This document shows, piece by piece, positions 1-11,561 of a DNA stretch of 64,000 nucleotides; the stretch's first letter is position 1, and every line of letters starts with the position of its first letter. The notes under the pieces are model-generated. The model made no database searches and was not told the DNA's origin. It saw only the letters and a program-made list of their open reading frames with translations. A program made the position numbers and the translations under genes. This DNA comes from Mycteria americana (lineage: Eukaryota; Chordata; Aves; Ciconiiformes; Ciconiidae), in assembly GCF_035582795.1 (NCBI RefSeq), contig NC_134367.1, positions 114,786,062 to 114,850,061 of the forward strand, read 5' to 3'.

Positions 1-2064
1 ACATTTTCCTTGAAGCTTCAGATGTTCAAGGGGTGAAAGATAAGGATTTCCTCAGGATTTTTCCTAGATGTTTGGGTACCTTCTCACCGCACCTTTTTAA
101 CTGGGCCTAAAACCAAGCCAGTTTGGTTTTCAGTACATCCCAGAGAATTATCCCACTGAAATTCCTCAGGTGCCTCCAGAAAGACACGAAGTCATGATAA
201 TGATGGGAGAGGAGGTGTTCAGACAGAGAAGAAAGATGGACAAAACATAAACCCTTACTAAACCACCTGAAATCACAGTCTCTGCAGTCTGCATCCAAGT
301 CTTTTGGCACACGGAACAATGAGAATATAGTCATACATCTGTTTTCTGTGTAAATGTAAAGCCAATTGTTCTTATGCTTTATGCTTTTCAAAAAGTGTTA
401 GGATAGGGTCATGGGCCATAGGATCCTTAGGGTATTGCCTGAAGAAAATCAGTCTAATCTCATCAGCCATGCCAATTCACCCCAGCTGAAGCTGTTTCTA
501 CACGAAGTGCAAATGTCTTCTTCCTTGATTTACCTGTAGGTGTGCTGTAGTTGGAAATTACAATAGCTTGAAGTGATAGCACTAGCACACCCCAGGAAGC
601 TTCAACTGACCAGCCCTGAGGTTAGAGCTGCAGTTGTACATACCAATTTGGATTCAGTAACTCTGCTTTGTCAACTGTCTTGAGAAGACTGTGCTGATTT
701 CTGCATTTTGTATGCTCAGCATAGTCTGCTGTAAGTTTTTCTCTTGCTGATTAGTAGAAAATTTCCCTATGGGACCCTGCTCTGCATTTCCCTGGAGTAA
801 AGGAGATTTTTGGACTAAAAAAGAAAAAAAAGTCAGTGTTTGTATATTATTAAGATTCATTATTTATGAAGCAATGACTGCTATAAATCCCAAAGCTTAA
901 ACTCTCTCTGCCTGCCTTCTGGTGTTACACAGAAACGTAAGAAAGAGGAGTGTTACTGTCCCAGTGATTCCAGTAATGTATAGAACAGGTAGATTACAAG
1001 AGGCGAATAAAGCTGGCAGACTAACTGCTTGCAGGCAAGAGGCATTTAATGGATCCAAGTTATTTTGTAAGAAAGAATCTGCACTAACCAAGCAAAGAAA
1101 AATTTACAAGACACCCATAAAAACTAGTATAATGTATTGGTATTTTGTCAGTAGAAGAAGAAAGAAAAAGAAAAAGATTGTCAGTGATCTAGCCCCAAAA
1201 GCCAGACATTTGGAGTTCAAAAGTATTGGGTTATCCATCCAAAGTGGTTAGCTCCACGAATACGGGAAGAAGCTGCTATTTTGAAGCGGATGCATGTAAG
1301 ACAAATCCAGGGCAAATTTTTCCTAGTACATTAAGGAGCAATAAGATTAAGAGACTTCTGTTGTTTTATTCAGGCCAAAATGCCTGGGAATGAATTCCAA
1401 AGCTGTCTAAGAGATTTGGGCACCAGCGCCACTCAGATCAACAGGAAACCTTGTACAAACATCCAAGGCAGCTTCCTTTTTTTAAAATAAGAAAAAAACC
1501 TACCTGGAACACATCTTTAAATAGAATAAAGATTTTTTCATTTGCATCAGTATCTCATTGTACAGAATATTCAGAAACAGAAGAGTCCTGAAAGATGGAA
1601 GGGTTCTTAATCAGAAGTTGTGATATTTCTTCCAAAAATATGCCCCAAACCTTGAACACTGCAGTTTTTCCAGTAATGAACATGTGAAAAGTTGGAACAT
1701 CTAAACATTGTGGAGAAAGGTTCAACTTTCCTTTTAAAAGCAAAAGTTCTCAAGGAAAACAAACACCTGCTGAGAAGAAAAAAAAACCAAAACCACAAAA
1801 CCCCAAAACCCTCAAACAATTTCTGCTGAAAAGCAATTTTAATGGAAAATTTTACCATTTTTAATTAAGGGCCAGATGGTGCCTGTAAAACTCAGCCTTG
1901 ACTAAAGAAAGGTATATAACCCTCAGAAAATTCTACCTTAGAAATGCAAAAAAGCCCAAAAAAGTCATCTGGAAGAGGTGGCTGTTGAACATGCACACAC
2001 ATTTTTTTGTGCCCATATGATAAGATGATGCATGTCTAGTACCTCTGGCAGTTTGAGATGCCAC
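1..2064. other. Non-coding upstream DNA, no gene recognised
   Basis: All open frames here are short (94 codons or fewer), overlap on both strands and resemble no protein family I know. There is no CpG enrichment and no repeat I can name. It is probably intergenic DNA upstream of SYNDIG1, although an unannotated non-coding transcript cannot be excluded from sequence alone. Confidence 0.6.
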
Positions 2065-2445
2065 AGAAACTTAAGAACAGCCATCCTGGATGAGACCAAC
2101 AGTCTCTCTTTCTCCAAATGTGGCCAAAAGCATGTGCCGAGGGATAGCTACAAGAACATGGCAAACATGGTGATACTTCTCCTAAACCCTATCCTAGCCC
2201 CCAGCACTTTGCAGGTCCAGGCTTTTCCAAACCAGACATAATCTTTATCTACCTAATATCCTTCATTGAACCTCTTCCATAAACCTATCCCATCTCCTCC
2301 TGCACCCATATAAGCTGTCTCATCCACAAGGTCTTTCAGCAAGGTGCTCCACAGATCTGCAACCTGTTGTACAGAGAACCCCTTCCCTCTGTTTGTTTGG
2401 AAACTTGGCACTTCTTATCTTCATTTGATGTCAGCTACTGTAGTT
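2065..2445 (-). mobile_element. Old CR1-like LINE 3' fragment (degraded)
   Basis: Read on the + strand, the block opens with TTAAGAACAGCCATCCTGGA and continues with a GTGGCCAAAAGC segment, a CTTCATTGAACCTCTTCCAT segment and a GTGCTCCACAGATCTGCAAC segment near 2,344-2,363. This is the reverse-complement layout of the 3' part of an older sauropsid CR1-like family. The element is therefore on the - strand, with its 3' end at the low coordinate. Many substitutions and indels separate it from the family pattern, and no ORF survives. Decayed similarity may continue to about 2,600. The family was recognised from remembered consensus patterns, not by alignment. Confidence 0.6.
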
Positions 2446-5400
2446 AGAAATCAGCCTAATTATATGCCAAAATCCACCTTCTTCTGCTCCGCTCTTGCCT
2501 AGGGGGGGCTTAATCAGCGTACCTCCCCTTTTCTTCCATGTGCCCACATAAAAGCATATTTTATTCCCTATATTCTCTATATAAGAAGGGCAGGCACAGT
2601 CTACATAGTAGAAATGTGGTCCTTTTCCCAGTAAGCTCCTTCCTTCCGCTTCAGTGGATTTTCCAAACAGGCCTTAGATTGCTCAGGTGAGATTCTGGCT
2701 TTCCCCAAATCTCTTGTGCTCTGCAAGGTGCCACCCACTGAATAATGATGTGTCTGGCATCGGGACACCCACAATTTGAAAGGGCCATGCTATCACTGCA
2801 GTCATCCACTTGACTGCTTCTCCTGTCATGGGCCAGACCTGCCATTTGGGGTCATGATGTGAAAGGTGCTGTGGATGCAGGTGGAGTCATCCTGCTATGG
2901 CGGAGGTACGAGCACGCTGGGAGCCAGGCTGCAAGGTGGGCAAAAGGCAGCTGTGGCTAGAGGGCTTGAAAAGAGAGGACAGGGTGACGAACTCTACGTC
3001 AGCTCTTTTCCTGCACACATAATATAGCATTTCTGTCAAAACAGATCTGTGAGTATTTCTGATGAGTTTGGTTATAAAAGCAATAGGATATAGCAGCGAT
3101 TAAGTGTGCCCATTTGGAAGAAACCACTAGCATGTTATTAAATATTTAACCTTCCAAGTTTAATTTGTTAAATCTGCTGGGAGGAGTTTCCAGATTGCTT
3201 GCAGCGTGCTTTGGGAGCAGTTCCAGGTCAACAGGGACTTTAGCCCCGCTTACACTTCCTCTGGGGCAGAAGGAACAACATACAGTGATGATGGTTTTGC
3301 GTCCATTTTCAGCTCTCCCTTTTTAGAAACAATGCCTCAGCTCCCCAGCTGGTTGTAAATCCAAGTCTCTGCAGTGGAGCTAGTCTGATTTACACCAGCT
3401 GAAGGCCTGGCTTCTAGTTCAGAAGAAATGGGCTGCCAGTTTAATTAGTTCATCCCAGGTATGGCATTAATAATATGGGAATAAATTTAATGCTGGTAAG
3501 TAACAGCAATACAGAGGATTTTGTCACATGCATGACAATTAATGTGTGGTGCATGGTATTTCTGCTTCTCCTGAGTTCCCTTTTAAATGATGCTCCTTGT
3601 GATTTGAATTTCAAAGAGTACTTCTCCTAGTATTTCTCATTATTGATGGTGACTGTTCGCAGGAGTAGCTCAGTGCTGCTTTGTTGGCTCATCACTTTTG
3701 ATTCCATGCCCAGATGCTAAGGACAGAAGCATGCAATTAATTTGGAAGCACAACCCTTCATTGATTTCAGTTGGGAGATGTTCCTTGAACACCAAAGGCC
3801 TGATCTGTCTCCGACTACCTTTAATATTGTCCTTACATGGAAAATGTCTTCCTTTTCCACTATAGGTCTCTTTTGTGAGAAGGGATCTCAAAACTCTGCT
3901 TGCCTATAAGAATACAAAAAGAGACCAGCAGAGAACCAGAAGCTATAGGTGATCCCATCACTGTCACGGGGAAAAAGAGATCTGATTTTGGGGACACTGA
4001 TGAGCAAGGTGAAAAGGACAAGCACAAGCAGTTTGGGATCCAGACCTCTTCCCATGGACAGGAAGGACAAGAGACAAAAGTTGCCTTTTTTTCAAGATCA
4101 TGTCTTTTTTCCTGGAATGATAGGGGTCTTTGAGGGTCCAGACTTCCCGAAGAGCTTCCCTGTACACATCCCTTCCCACCCCCAGGTGCCTTGAGCCTGA
4201 AAGCTCTGGCTAGGTTAGGACAGGTGGAGTACGTCCACCTCAAAAACTTCTCCATAGTCAGAGCAGAGTGCCACATGAGCCATGCTGTGAGCTACAGCAT
4301 GCTGAACACGTTGCACGGGGCAAGCAGGGAATTGCCAGGCACCTCTAGGGCATTTGTTAGGACATTATCTTTGTGAAAAAACTGTCCTCTCTCTTTAACA
4401 GCTACTCCAGGGGAGAAAATCCCCTCATCATATATAAAAGGCAGGTAAGCACATGGAAATTAGTAAGAAAGATAAAGTTATGTTCCCCTCTGCATTTTAA
4501 GGTGGCATCAGTTAATTCACTGAGCATTCCTGGCAACTCGGTATTTATCAGCCAGACAGATTAACTCCTTTAGTGAATGTAGTGAAATGTTTGTGGGACC
4601 ATTCATTAAGGAGTATTCAAGCCATCTCTCCTCAACTACACTACTTGCTAGCCATAATGTCCTATCATTTTGGCCTGTCTCCTCAAGTTTGCCCTTCCAC
4701 AAGTTTTCATATCAGCGTTGTTCTCCTCCCCATCTGTGAAACCTCATCGTTTCTCATGGAGCTATCCGTAACTTTCATCAGCTTCTCACTCTGTTATTTC
4801 TCATGTTCAGCATCTTCTCTCATCGTGTCCAGCAGTTTCCCGTGGTCTGTCCAGGTAGCCAAACCTGAGGCCAGGTCCTGTCATCTACCTGCATGCCTTA
4901 ATAGGTCTCATGCCCTGCAAGCTCTTGGCAGACATCCTGAGGAGCAGTGGGACTGCGTCCTTGCCACAGGAGCTGCAGCAGGAGACTGGAGGTGGGAATT
5001 TCTCTTTATTTTCATGGCCTGTTAGTGCAGAAAGGAAAAGGCTTTTTCATTTGTTTCTTGCCAACCCCAAAGCACTTTCCTAGCGTTACAGGACAGGCCC
5101 TGACTAGTTTAAATCTGCAGGATGATGGAGAATTTGGAAACCATCATGTCCTTCATGCACAGCTGCTGTTGAGGCTTCTGAGCTATGAGGTTTCACCCAC
5201 ACTATGTAGGCTGCAGGCAGCAAGAAAAGGGCCTGGCACATTTCTTAAATCACAGTTGCCAAGGTGGAAATAAGACCCATAGGGCTCAGCTCAGCTCCCT
5301 AACTATTGGGGCATCCTCCTGCCTCCAGCCACTGCTCCAGAGAGGTACAGCTCTCCCAGATGTCTTGTGCTGAGTCCATTGACACTGCCTGGATGACACA

Positions 5401-8400
5401 GGACTTTTCCACAGGCCCAGGCATCTCTCTTTAGGAGGCTGAACCAACCCAATGTGACAATATGCAACTCATTTAATTTAACTTAATGTCTGCCCAGTTA
5501 GGCATCAACATGCCCATATAAATCTAGGTCTGAGACCTCCAGTGGGACTAGGTCCCTCCTTCCACACCCCCCCTTTTCCTGTCCTGGCTACTTTAAGTAT
5601 CAGATCTTTGGGGAAAAGACTGTCTCTTACCATGTTTATATACATGTCCCTACATACTGGGAGCCTGAGCAATACCATAAGACAAATAATAGGTCAATTT
5701 TCATGGCACTCAGCTCCAAAGAGGTGTTTGACTTAAACAAAGCAGTTATGCTGCAGTTTCACCGTGGATGAAAAGGTATTTAACGTGAGATGCTGAACAA
5801 CTCAGGAGATCCCTAATCATATCCAAGGGGAACCTTTATCATCTCAGGTATCTGTCTGACTCTGTTCAAGGTCTGTAGCACCTAAATATTGTCACCAATG
5901 ACTGGTTCCTTCCCTTATAAAAAATCACAAGGTGGCCTTGGCATGTTTCCTATCTGACAGATGGCCACATCTCAATTAGCACTAACCTGTGCCTTTCCTG
6001 GCTACCTTGGAAGGCCAGCAATGCAAGGCAGCACAGAAATGACACAGTTCCCTCTCCCTTGGAGCCGTCCATACTGGTCAAGGAGCTGCCTTATGAATAG
6101 GGAAGCACTGGTGCCAGCACTTGCTGTAAGGCTTCTGGAAGAATCCCAAAAAGTTCAAACATGAGAACTGCATGCAGTGAGATGAGGCACAGATGGCAAA
6201 ATAAAAGCAATGCGATTTTTTTTCCGAGCTTCTGAGTCTCTCAGCTCCTGGACATATGAGAAACTGGGCCACTTTAGCAGAATTCATGTAACTCATCTAG
6301 AGCAAAGGAGATACAGACAACCCCTTCCAGAGACTGGGCTGAGGACTTGTGTATATAAAAAGATGGTCCTGTCTCACTTTTGCTAACAGGTCCTTCCAAA
6401 TTAATTTAGTACCAGATGTGAAGTCCTACACCCTGTTTACTTCATCCTCCTAGTAGACGATATCTAGCAGCCACACTTTCTTGGTGCAGGTTAGGCAAAG
6501 AGTGGCAGTGATTGCATTTAGATTCTTCCTCTGTTGCAAGTAAGCGTGCAAATCCAGTTTATAAGAGTAAAGAAGAGTTCAAAGCAATGAAACATTTGAT
6601 TTGGAGCTAAGCTACATGGTTCACTCAGCCAAAAAATTATGTATTTTACTTTTCCATGTGCCATAAATACAGAATAAGAAAAACAATGCTCAGCTTGGGT
6701 TAACCCAAGCTTTCATTTTTATTCTGGTTTCAGAACTACCAGCAAACAAATCAACACAAACTTCAGCACCCACACAGCTCAGCCATCTCAGCTAACCCTT
6801 TTTTCTTTCTCAGAAAGTTAAAAGCACTCCTGGCTACGCCTTTGGGGTCTGATCCAATTAAATGGAAAGATTCTTCTTGCCTTTGGCAGGAAGAGATTAC
6901 ACATTTTGGGCTACTTCCCGATTGCTCTGTACCATCACTCTGAATTATAATCAAGCGAAATATGGTTCAGACCACACCAGTACCTATGGTGCCAGGACTT
7001 TCGACAGACAGAACCCTTATGTGCTGACCTGCAAGCCAAAAGCCCTGCACACTTTGGAGCACAGGGTCCTAGAGCCCAGCTGTGTCCTCTAAATGATGAA
7101 CAGTTCTTGCAGTCTTGTAGACCTGTTTTTTGGTTTTGCTTTTGTTTTTTTTTTTTCTGCCTCATTAGCACTGCAAATACCAGCTCTCAGCCCTTCTCTC
7201 CCCAAACCTTCTCCTTTCCATCCCCTCCATCTCCCTCTGCTAGCTCTGCACCACAGCAAGATCACTTCACAACCACACCCCCAAGTTGTTAAGGCTGAGG
7301 ACATTGACTGGGCTACCCACTAAAACTGACAAGCATTGCCATGTTAACTGGGGTCTGTCCCTGTTGAGCTTGAGATGACCTCGGGGGACAGTCTACCACC
7401 CAGCTGTTGCTTCAGAGGCATTAAGTGACATTTTGTTTCCTCTGCAGTGAAGGATGCTAGATCATGGACATACAAGGAACCATCCACAGAGCCAGCAGGA
7501 GCCTTTAGCAGAAAGCTTGCAGGGAAAGATTTAAGCCAGGTTCTTCTGCTGGAAGAGGAAGTTTCTCTTTGGTCATCTAGAAGGTCTGGGCTCCAATCTT
7601 GTACTGGGAACACTGAGAAGGAGCAGCACTTTGTCTGTCCTCTCTCCTTCTTCCTTCTCTGGTGATAGGTGGTGCTGCTGCTCTTCCTAGAGGCCAGGGA
7701 TGCACTTGCATCCTTGCAAATGGAAATGTCTTTCCATTTTCCTACTCGGGGTGTCCTGGGCCTGCGAGAGCATACGCCACACCGGAGATCCTCAGACTTT
7801 CTTTGGACAGCTGAGGACCACAGCGTAACATTTCTCCCACCAGCTCCCATGAGCATTTTAGCACATCAACAGATGTACCAGCTAACGATGCTCCCCAAAT
7901 CCTTGTGGCGACCACAAAGCTTGCCCTCACTTCCTGCAGCATTTGACGTGGTTTCCAGACAGGGACTCTCTCCTGCTCCCACACTGTGACGCATCCCAGG
8001 TGGTTTTGGCCAGGAGGCTTTCAGAGCAGCTCTGTCTCCAAGGGCTCTCACAGAGTGACTGCTAACGGTGGTGCAGAGCATCCAGAGGAGCAGAGAGCAG
8101 GCAGTCAATCAGGACTGTGTTACTCTCCAACCAGGATCTGTTACTTAGGGTGCTTCCACTGAAGGCAGTGGTCAAATGCTTGGTCAGTGTAAGTCCTTGT
8201 AACAACCCTGATCAGAGCAACCAGTGGTGAACTGATTTTCCTGGAGCTATAATGATATACGCCTGCGAAGTCTCATCCCTTCCTTAACTTCTGCAAAACC
8301 CTGTGTTGCAGGAAAAGCTGTTTGTATGTCTCTGGTAATTTCTGCTCCCAGGTGGCATTTCTTCTTAACATCCTGCCATGATTGCTCCCAAATCCCTAGC

Positions 8401-10904
8401 TCCTCACAGGCAGCAGGAGACCGCAGGACCCATGGAGGCTCCCAAGCCAAGCTAGGCTGCCCTGCATCCCTCCCATCTCTCCCTCTGCTCTAGGCGGTCT
8501 TGCCTTCCACTGTTCCTCCACTGTTTCCTTCCACTGTTCCCTGAGGATTGTTCTTGTTCTTATTATTCATCAGGACTTTGAATGGTAGCTTCTCAGGAGC
8601 TCAGACTACAGCTAAGCCCTGCTCAGAGGCCCTGGGGAGCAATTACTCAGATCCCAGTTCTCAAAGCAAGAAGGGGTCCCTGGCTGCTATGTAGTTTGTC
8701 CTAGCAGGTTGCTGGCATAAACTTAGAATAGCAAGCAGCTGCAGTGAGCCTTCAACAGTCATCAGACCCAAGGCAGGTGGACTTTTCTTCCTCCCCTGCT
8801 TTGCCCCTTTCAAACATCTCTTCATGCTGCTCTCTGTCACTGCAGTGCTTTGCGCTTCGTCTACACAGAAGCTTTCCTACTGACGTGCATCTGCATCAGC
8901 CTTGGAGGGATGAAAAGTGCCTTTAGAAACAGAAAGGAAGGGGTAGTTACCATTGCTAGACAAATAGCATGAATCTCCCCAATTTCTTCCCACCCACAGC
9001 TCTTAGCAAGAAGCTGTGAAATGTGTTGGCACAATGCATTAAGGATGCATTGTGCATGTCTACCTGGTGTTGAAGAGGACTCTCAGTGATGCTGCTAGAC
9101 CTGAAGAGAAACCCCCAAATCACAAACTAGTCTGCTGCAATTCACCTCACCACAAGCACCCTTCTAGTGGTCTTTGAAAACCGTTCTCCAAAAATCAGCA
9201 TGCTACCAGGTGGACAATGAGAGCTGCAAATATCAAAATCAAATCAGGCATAGTCGTTAGCTTCCCAGCACCATGAATAGGCCAATTTATGGCAAGCTGA
9301 GTGCAAATAGGGAAGTGGCATGATTAACACTAGTAAGCTCCTTCCTGGGTGGTTTTCGGCAAGAGAAGAGGGTGACAAGAAAAAAGGGTGAAGCATGTCC
9401 TGCTTTGTAGCAATAGTTACAACCACTGCGGTTGTTGGATTGTGATTGCTCCCTTAGATTTTCTTGGTTCTGCTGCAAAACTCTACTAAACCAAATGAGG
9501 CCTGATTTCCTCATGGACACAAAGGCCCATGGTCTTCCTGGACTGAATGAAGAATGTGCTTAGTTTGGTGCAGGAAGAATAGGAAAGGTGGAGGAACAGT
9601 GTTAGAGAAAATTATTACTTCCCTGATGTCACTGAGTCTCACCTTGATAATAGCATGGAAAACACTTCATTTTGGAAGTGTCAGAAGGAAACAAACAGGC
9701 TCACAGGATGTGGCTACCGGGAAGCCAGAAAATTTGACGTGATGACCCAAAAATCCTTTCCTTGCTCCATTCTGTATAAATGCCACTTTTTTATTCCAAG
9801 GAAAAATCTAACAAATCCTTTTGGAAATCTTGCCACATTTCCTCCTACTTCACAAATACTTGTGGTCACTAAGAAACTGTATTTTGCCAGGAATTCACCA
9901 TCCATCCAAGCCAGCTGATATCTCCAACCAGTAGCAGTAACACCTGATGATAAGAATTTGCACTGTAGCAGCTAGAAGTCATTTGGTTGCAAGCCAGCCC
10001 CCCTACAGTTTTGTTCCTGTACAAGCAGAACAGAAAGACAGTCTTTTTCCTAAAAGTCTTACTCCGTAAAGGCATAATGAATGTGGTTTACAGGCTTCTA
10101 TTCCCAAGAAAGGAAAGGTGAAAAGCACTTTGGAGAATCAGGGTGATCATGATTTGGGGCTATTTTTTCTGCTGATTATATATTTATTCTCTCCCAGTGT
10201 CTATTACATTAAGGAAGAAACTGTATTCTGTAAGACACAAAACCTCCCTGAAGTCCGGAGCAAGTCAAGAATAAACAAGGGACCAGATATTTAGATGGAG
10301 AGAAAAATCTTTTGTGAGTACTGCTAGGACATACTGAAAACAAAGTTAGAGTTTGGAAGAGAACTAAAATGTTGTGAACGAGGGGAAAATGGGGCTGGAG
10401 GGATTTTCTGCTGAAAATCCCCAAGACAGGCTCAAGTTAGTTAATGTGTGTTTTAAATCTTGAACATTCTCCTTCAGCAAAGATTTGGCATGGGTTATTT
10501 TGGGAGTATGAATAACAACAAGCAATAAGCAAGCAGGGAGAGAAAACAGCCTTAACCCAGGGAGAGAGGTGGAGGCAACAAAAATGCACCGGGGCTACAA
10601 GGCCTCGTGTCTCTCTCCCTGCAGTGGCAAAGGAAAGCAGTGATCTAAACTGGGCATGTGATCCTCCAACAGCATTTTGAGCCATAGACGTTGAAGCATC
10701 TAGAAAGCAGTGGTGACAGAGAAGCTTTTAGGCAAATGACTTGGCTAGCAGGCCTGCTGGGGATGGGAAAAGGAATGAATGAACCCTGCTTACCTGTATT
10801 ATGTACAGTTACTAGGAAAGCAGGGAACACCCCCTCAATGCTGCAGCATGCAGCCCGGCGTGCTCGTTCACTATGCTCAAAAATAAAACACACAAATAAA
10901 ATAA
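2446..10904. other. Non-coding upstream DNA, no gene recognised
   Basis: I see no recognisable exon or RNA gene in this stretch. The open frames are short and appear on both strands at a density expected by chance; the longest, 170 codons on the - strand at 7,344-7,856, is low-complexity S/R-rich and shows no domain. Minor features are a T-rich run near 7,147-7,157 and an imperfect TTCCACTGTT repeat near 8,504-8,541. This is the upstream flank of the SYNDIG1 CpG island. Confidence 0.55.
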
Positions 10905-11315
10905 AGTTCCTCAGACCTGCTGGAGCTTCCCCATCGCCTTGGGGAGTCGGTGTGTCAAGCTCCGCGCTTGCAGGTGCCTGTGTGGCTGGGGGACCGGCAC
11001 CGGGTGCCTCTGCGGCAGGGCAAGGTGTGGGGGGCAGCCGGGTGCCCGGGAGGGGACGGCGAGAGGAGCCGGTGTCCCCTGGAGGGGTGCTGAGCTCCGG
11101 TGGGTGGGGAGCAGCGGAGACCCCCTGGCTGGGAGGAAGGCCCAGGGAGGAGGAGGAGCTGGGGGGGCTGAGAGGGCGGATATTGCCGTCCCCCCCCGGG
11201 GGGGGGTTACACACCAGGGGACGTGAGGCTGCTCCTGCTGCAGGAGGAAAGTTGGCCGCGCTGCCACGCAGGGCTGGTTCTCCTGCCTCCCTCCGCCTGC
11301 CTCCCTCCCTCTCCC

Positions 11316-11342
11316 CCTCCTCCTCCTCCTCCTCCTCCTCCC
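11316..11342 (+). repeat. (CCT)n trinucleotide repeat
   Basis: About nine uninterrupted CCT units lie in the CpG island just upstream of, or at the start of, the probable first exon. Pyrimidine-rich tracts of this kind are common near transcription starts. This one may be length-polymorphic. Confidence 0.9.
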
Positions 11343-11561
11343 CGCGAGTTGGGCGCACAGTGCAGCCAGGCGGTGCAGGCGGCGCAGCCCCGCCGGCCGC
11401 TCGCCCTGCCCGGCCCCCGGCCCCGCTCCCCCGCCGCCCCCGCCGCCGGCATGCTGCCGGGCGCCGCGCCCGGGCGCTGAACCGCCGCCGGCCCGGCAGC
11501 ACCGCCGCCCCTCCTGCAGCCCCCGGCGGGAGCATCGCGCTGCGGGTCACCTTGCAGGGAG
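11343..11561 (+). other. SYNDIG1: Probable SYNDIG1 exon 1 (5' UTR, non-coding); start approximate
   Basis: The exon end is set by the donor GGGAG|GTGAGT at 11,561/11,562, a near-perfect consensus site inside the CpG island. No SYNDIG1 coding sequence lies here, and the protein's ATG is in the next exon, so this exon would be entirely 5' UTR. The transcription start cannot be read from the sequence; 11,343, just after the CCT repeat, is only a placeholder. The exon contains a short upstream ORF (listed separately). Open frames of several hundred codons cross this region on both strands, but they are what stop-poor GC-rich DNA produces and I do not regard them as genes. Confidence 0.5.
11451..11480 (+). 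other. Upstream ORF in the probable 5' UTR (9 codons)
   Basis: An ATG at 11,451 opens the frame M-L-P-G-A-A-P-G-R and closes with TGA at 11,478-11,480, inside the probable first exon. The initiation context is moderate: G at -3, C at +4. If the transcription start lies upstream of it, scanning ribosomes would meet this ORF before the SYNDIG1 start. Whether it is translated or conserved is unknown. Confidence 0.35.
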
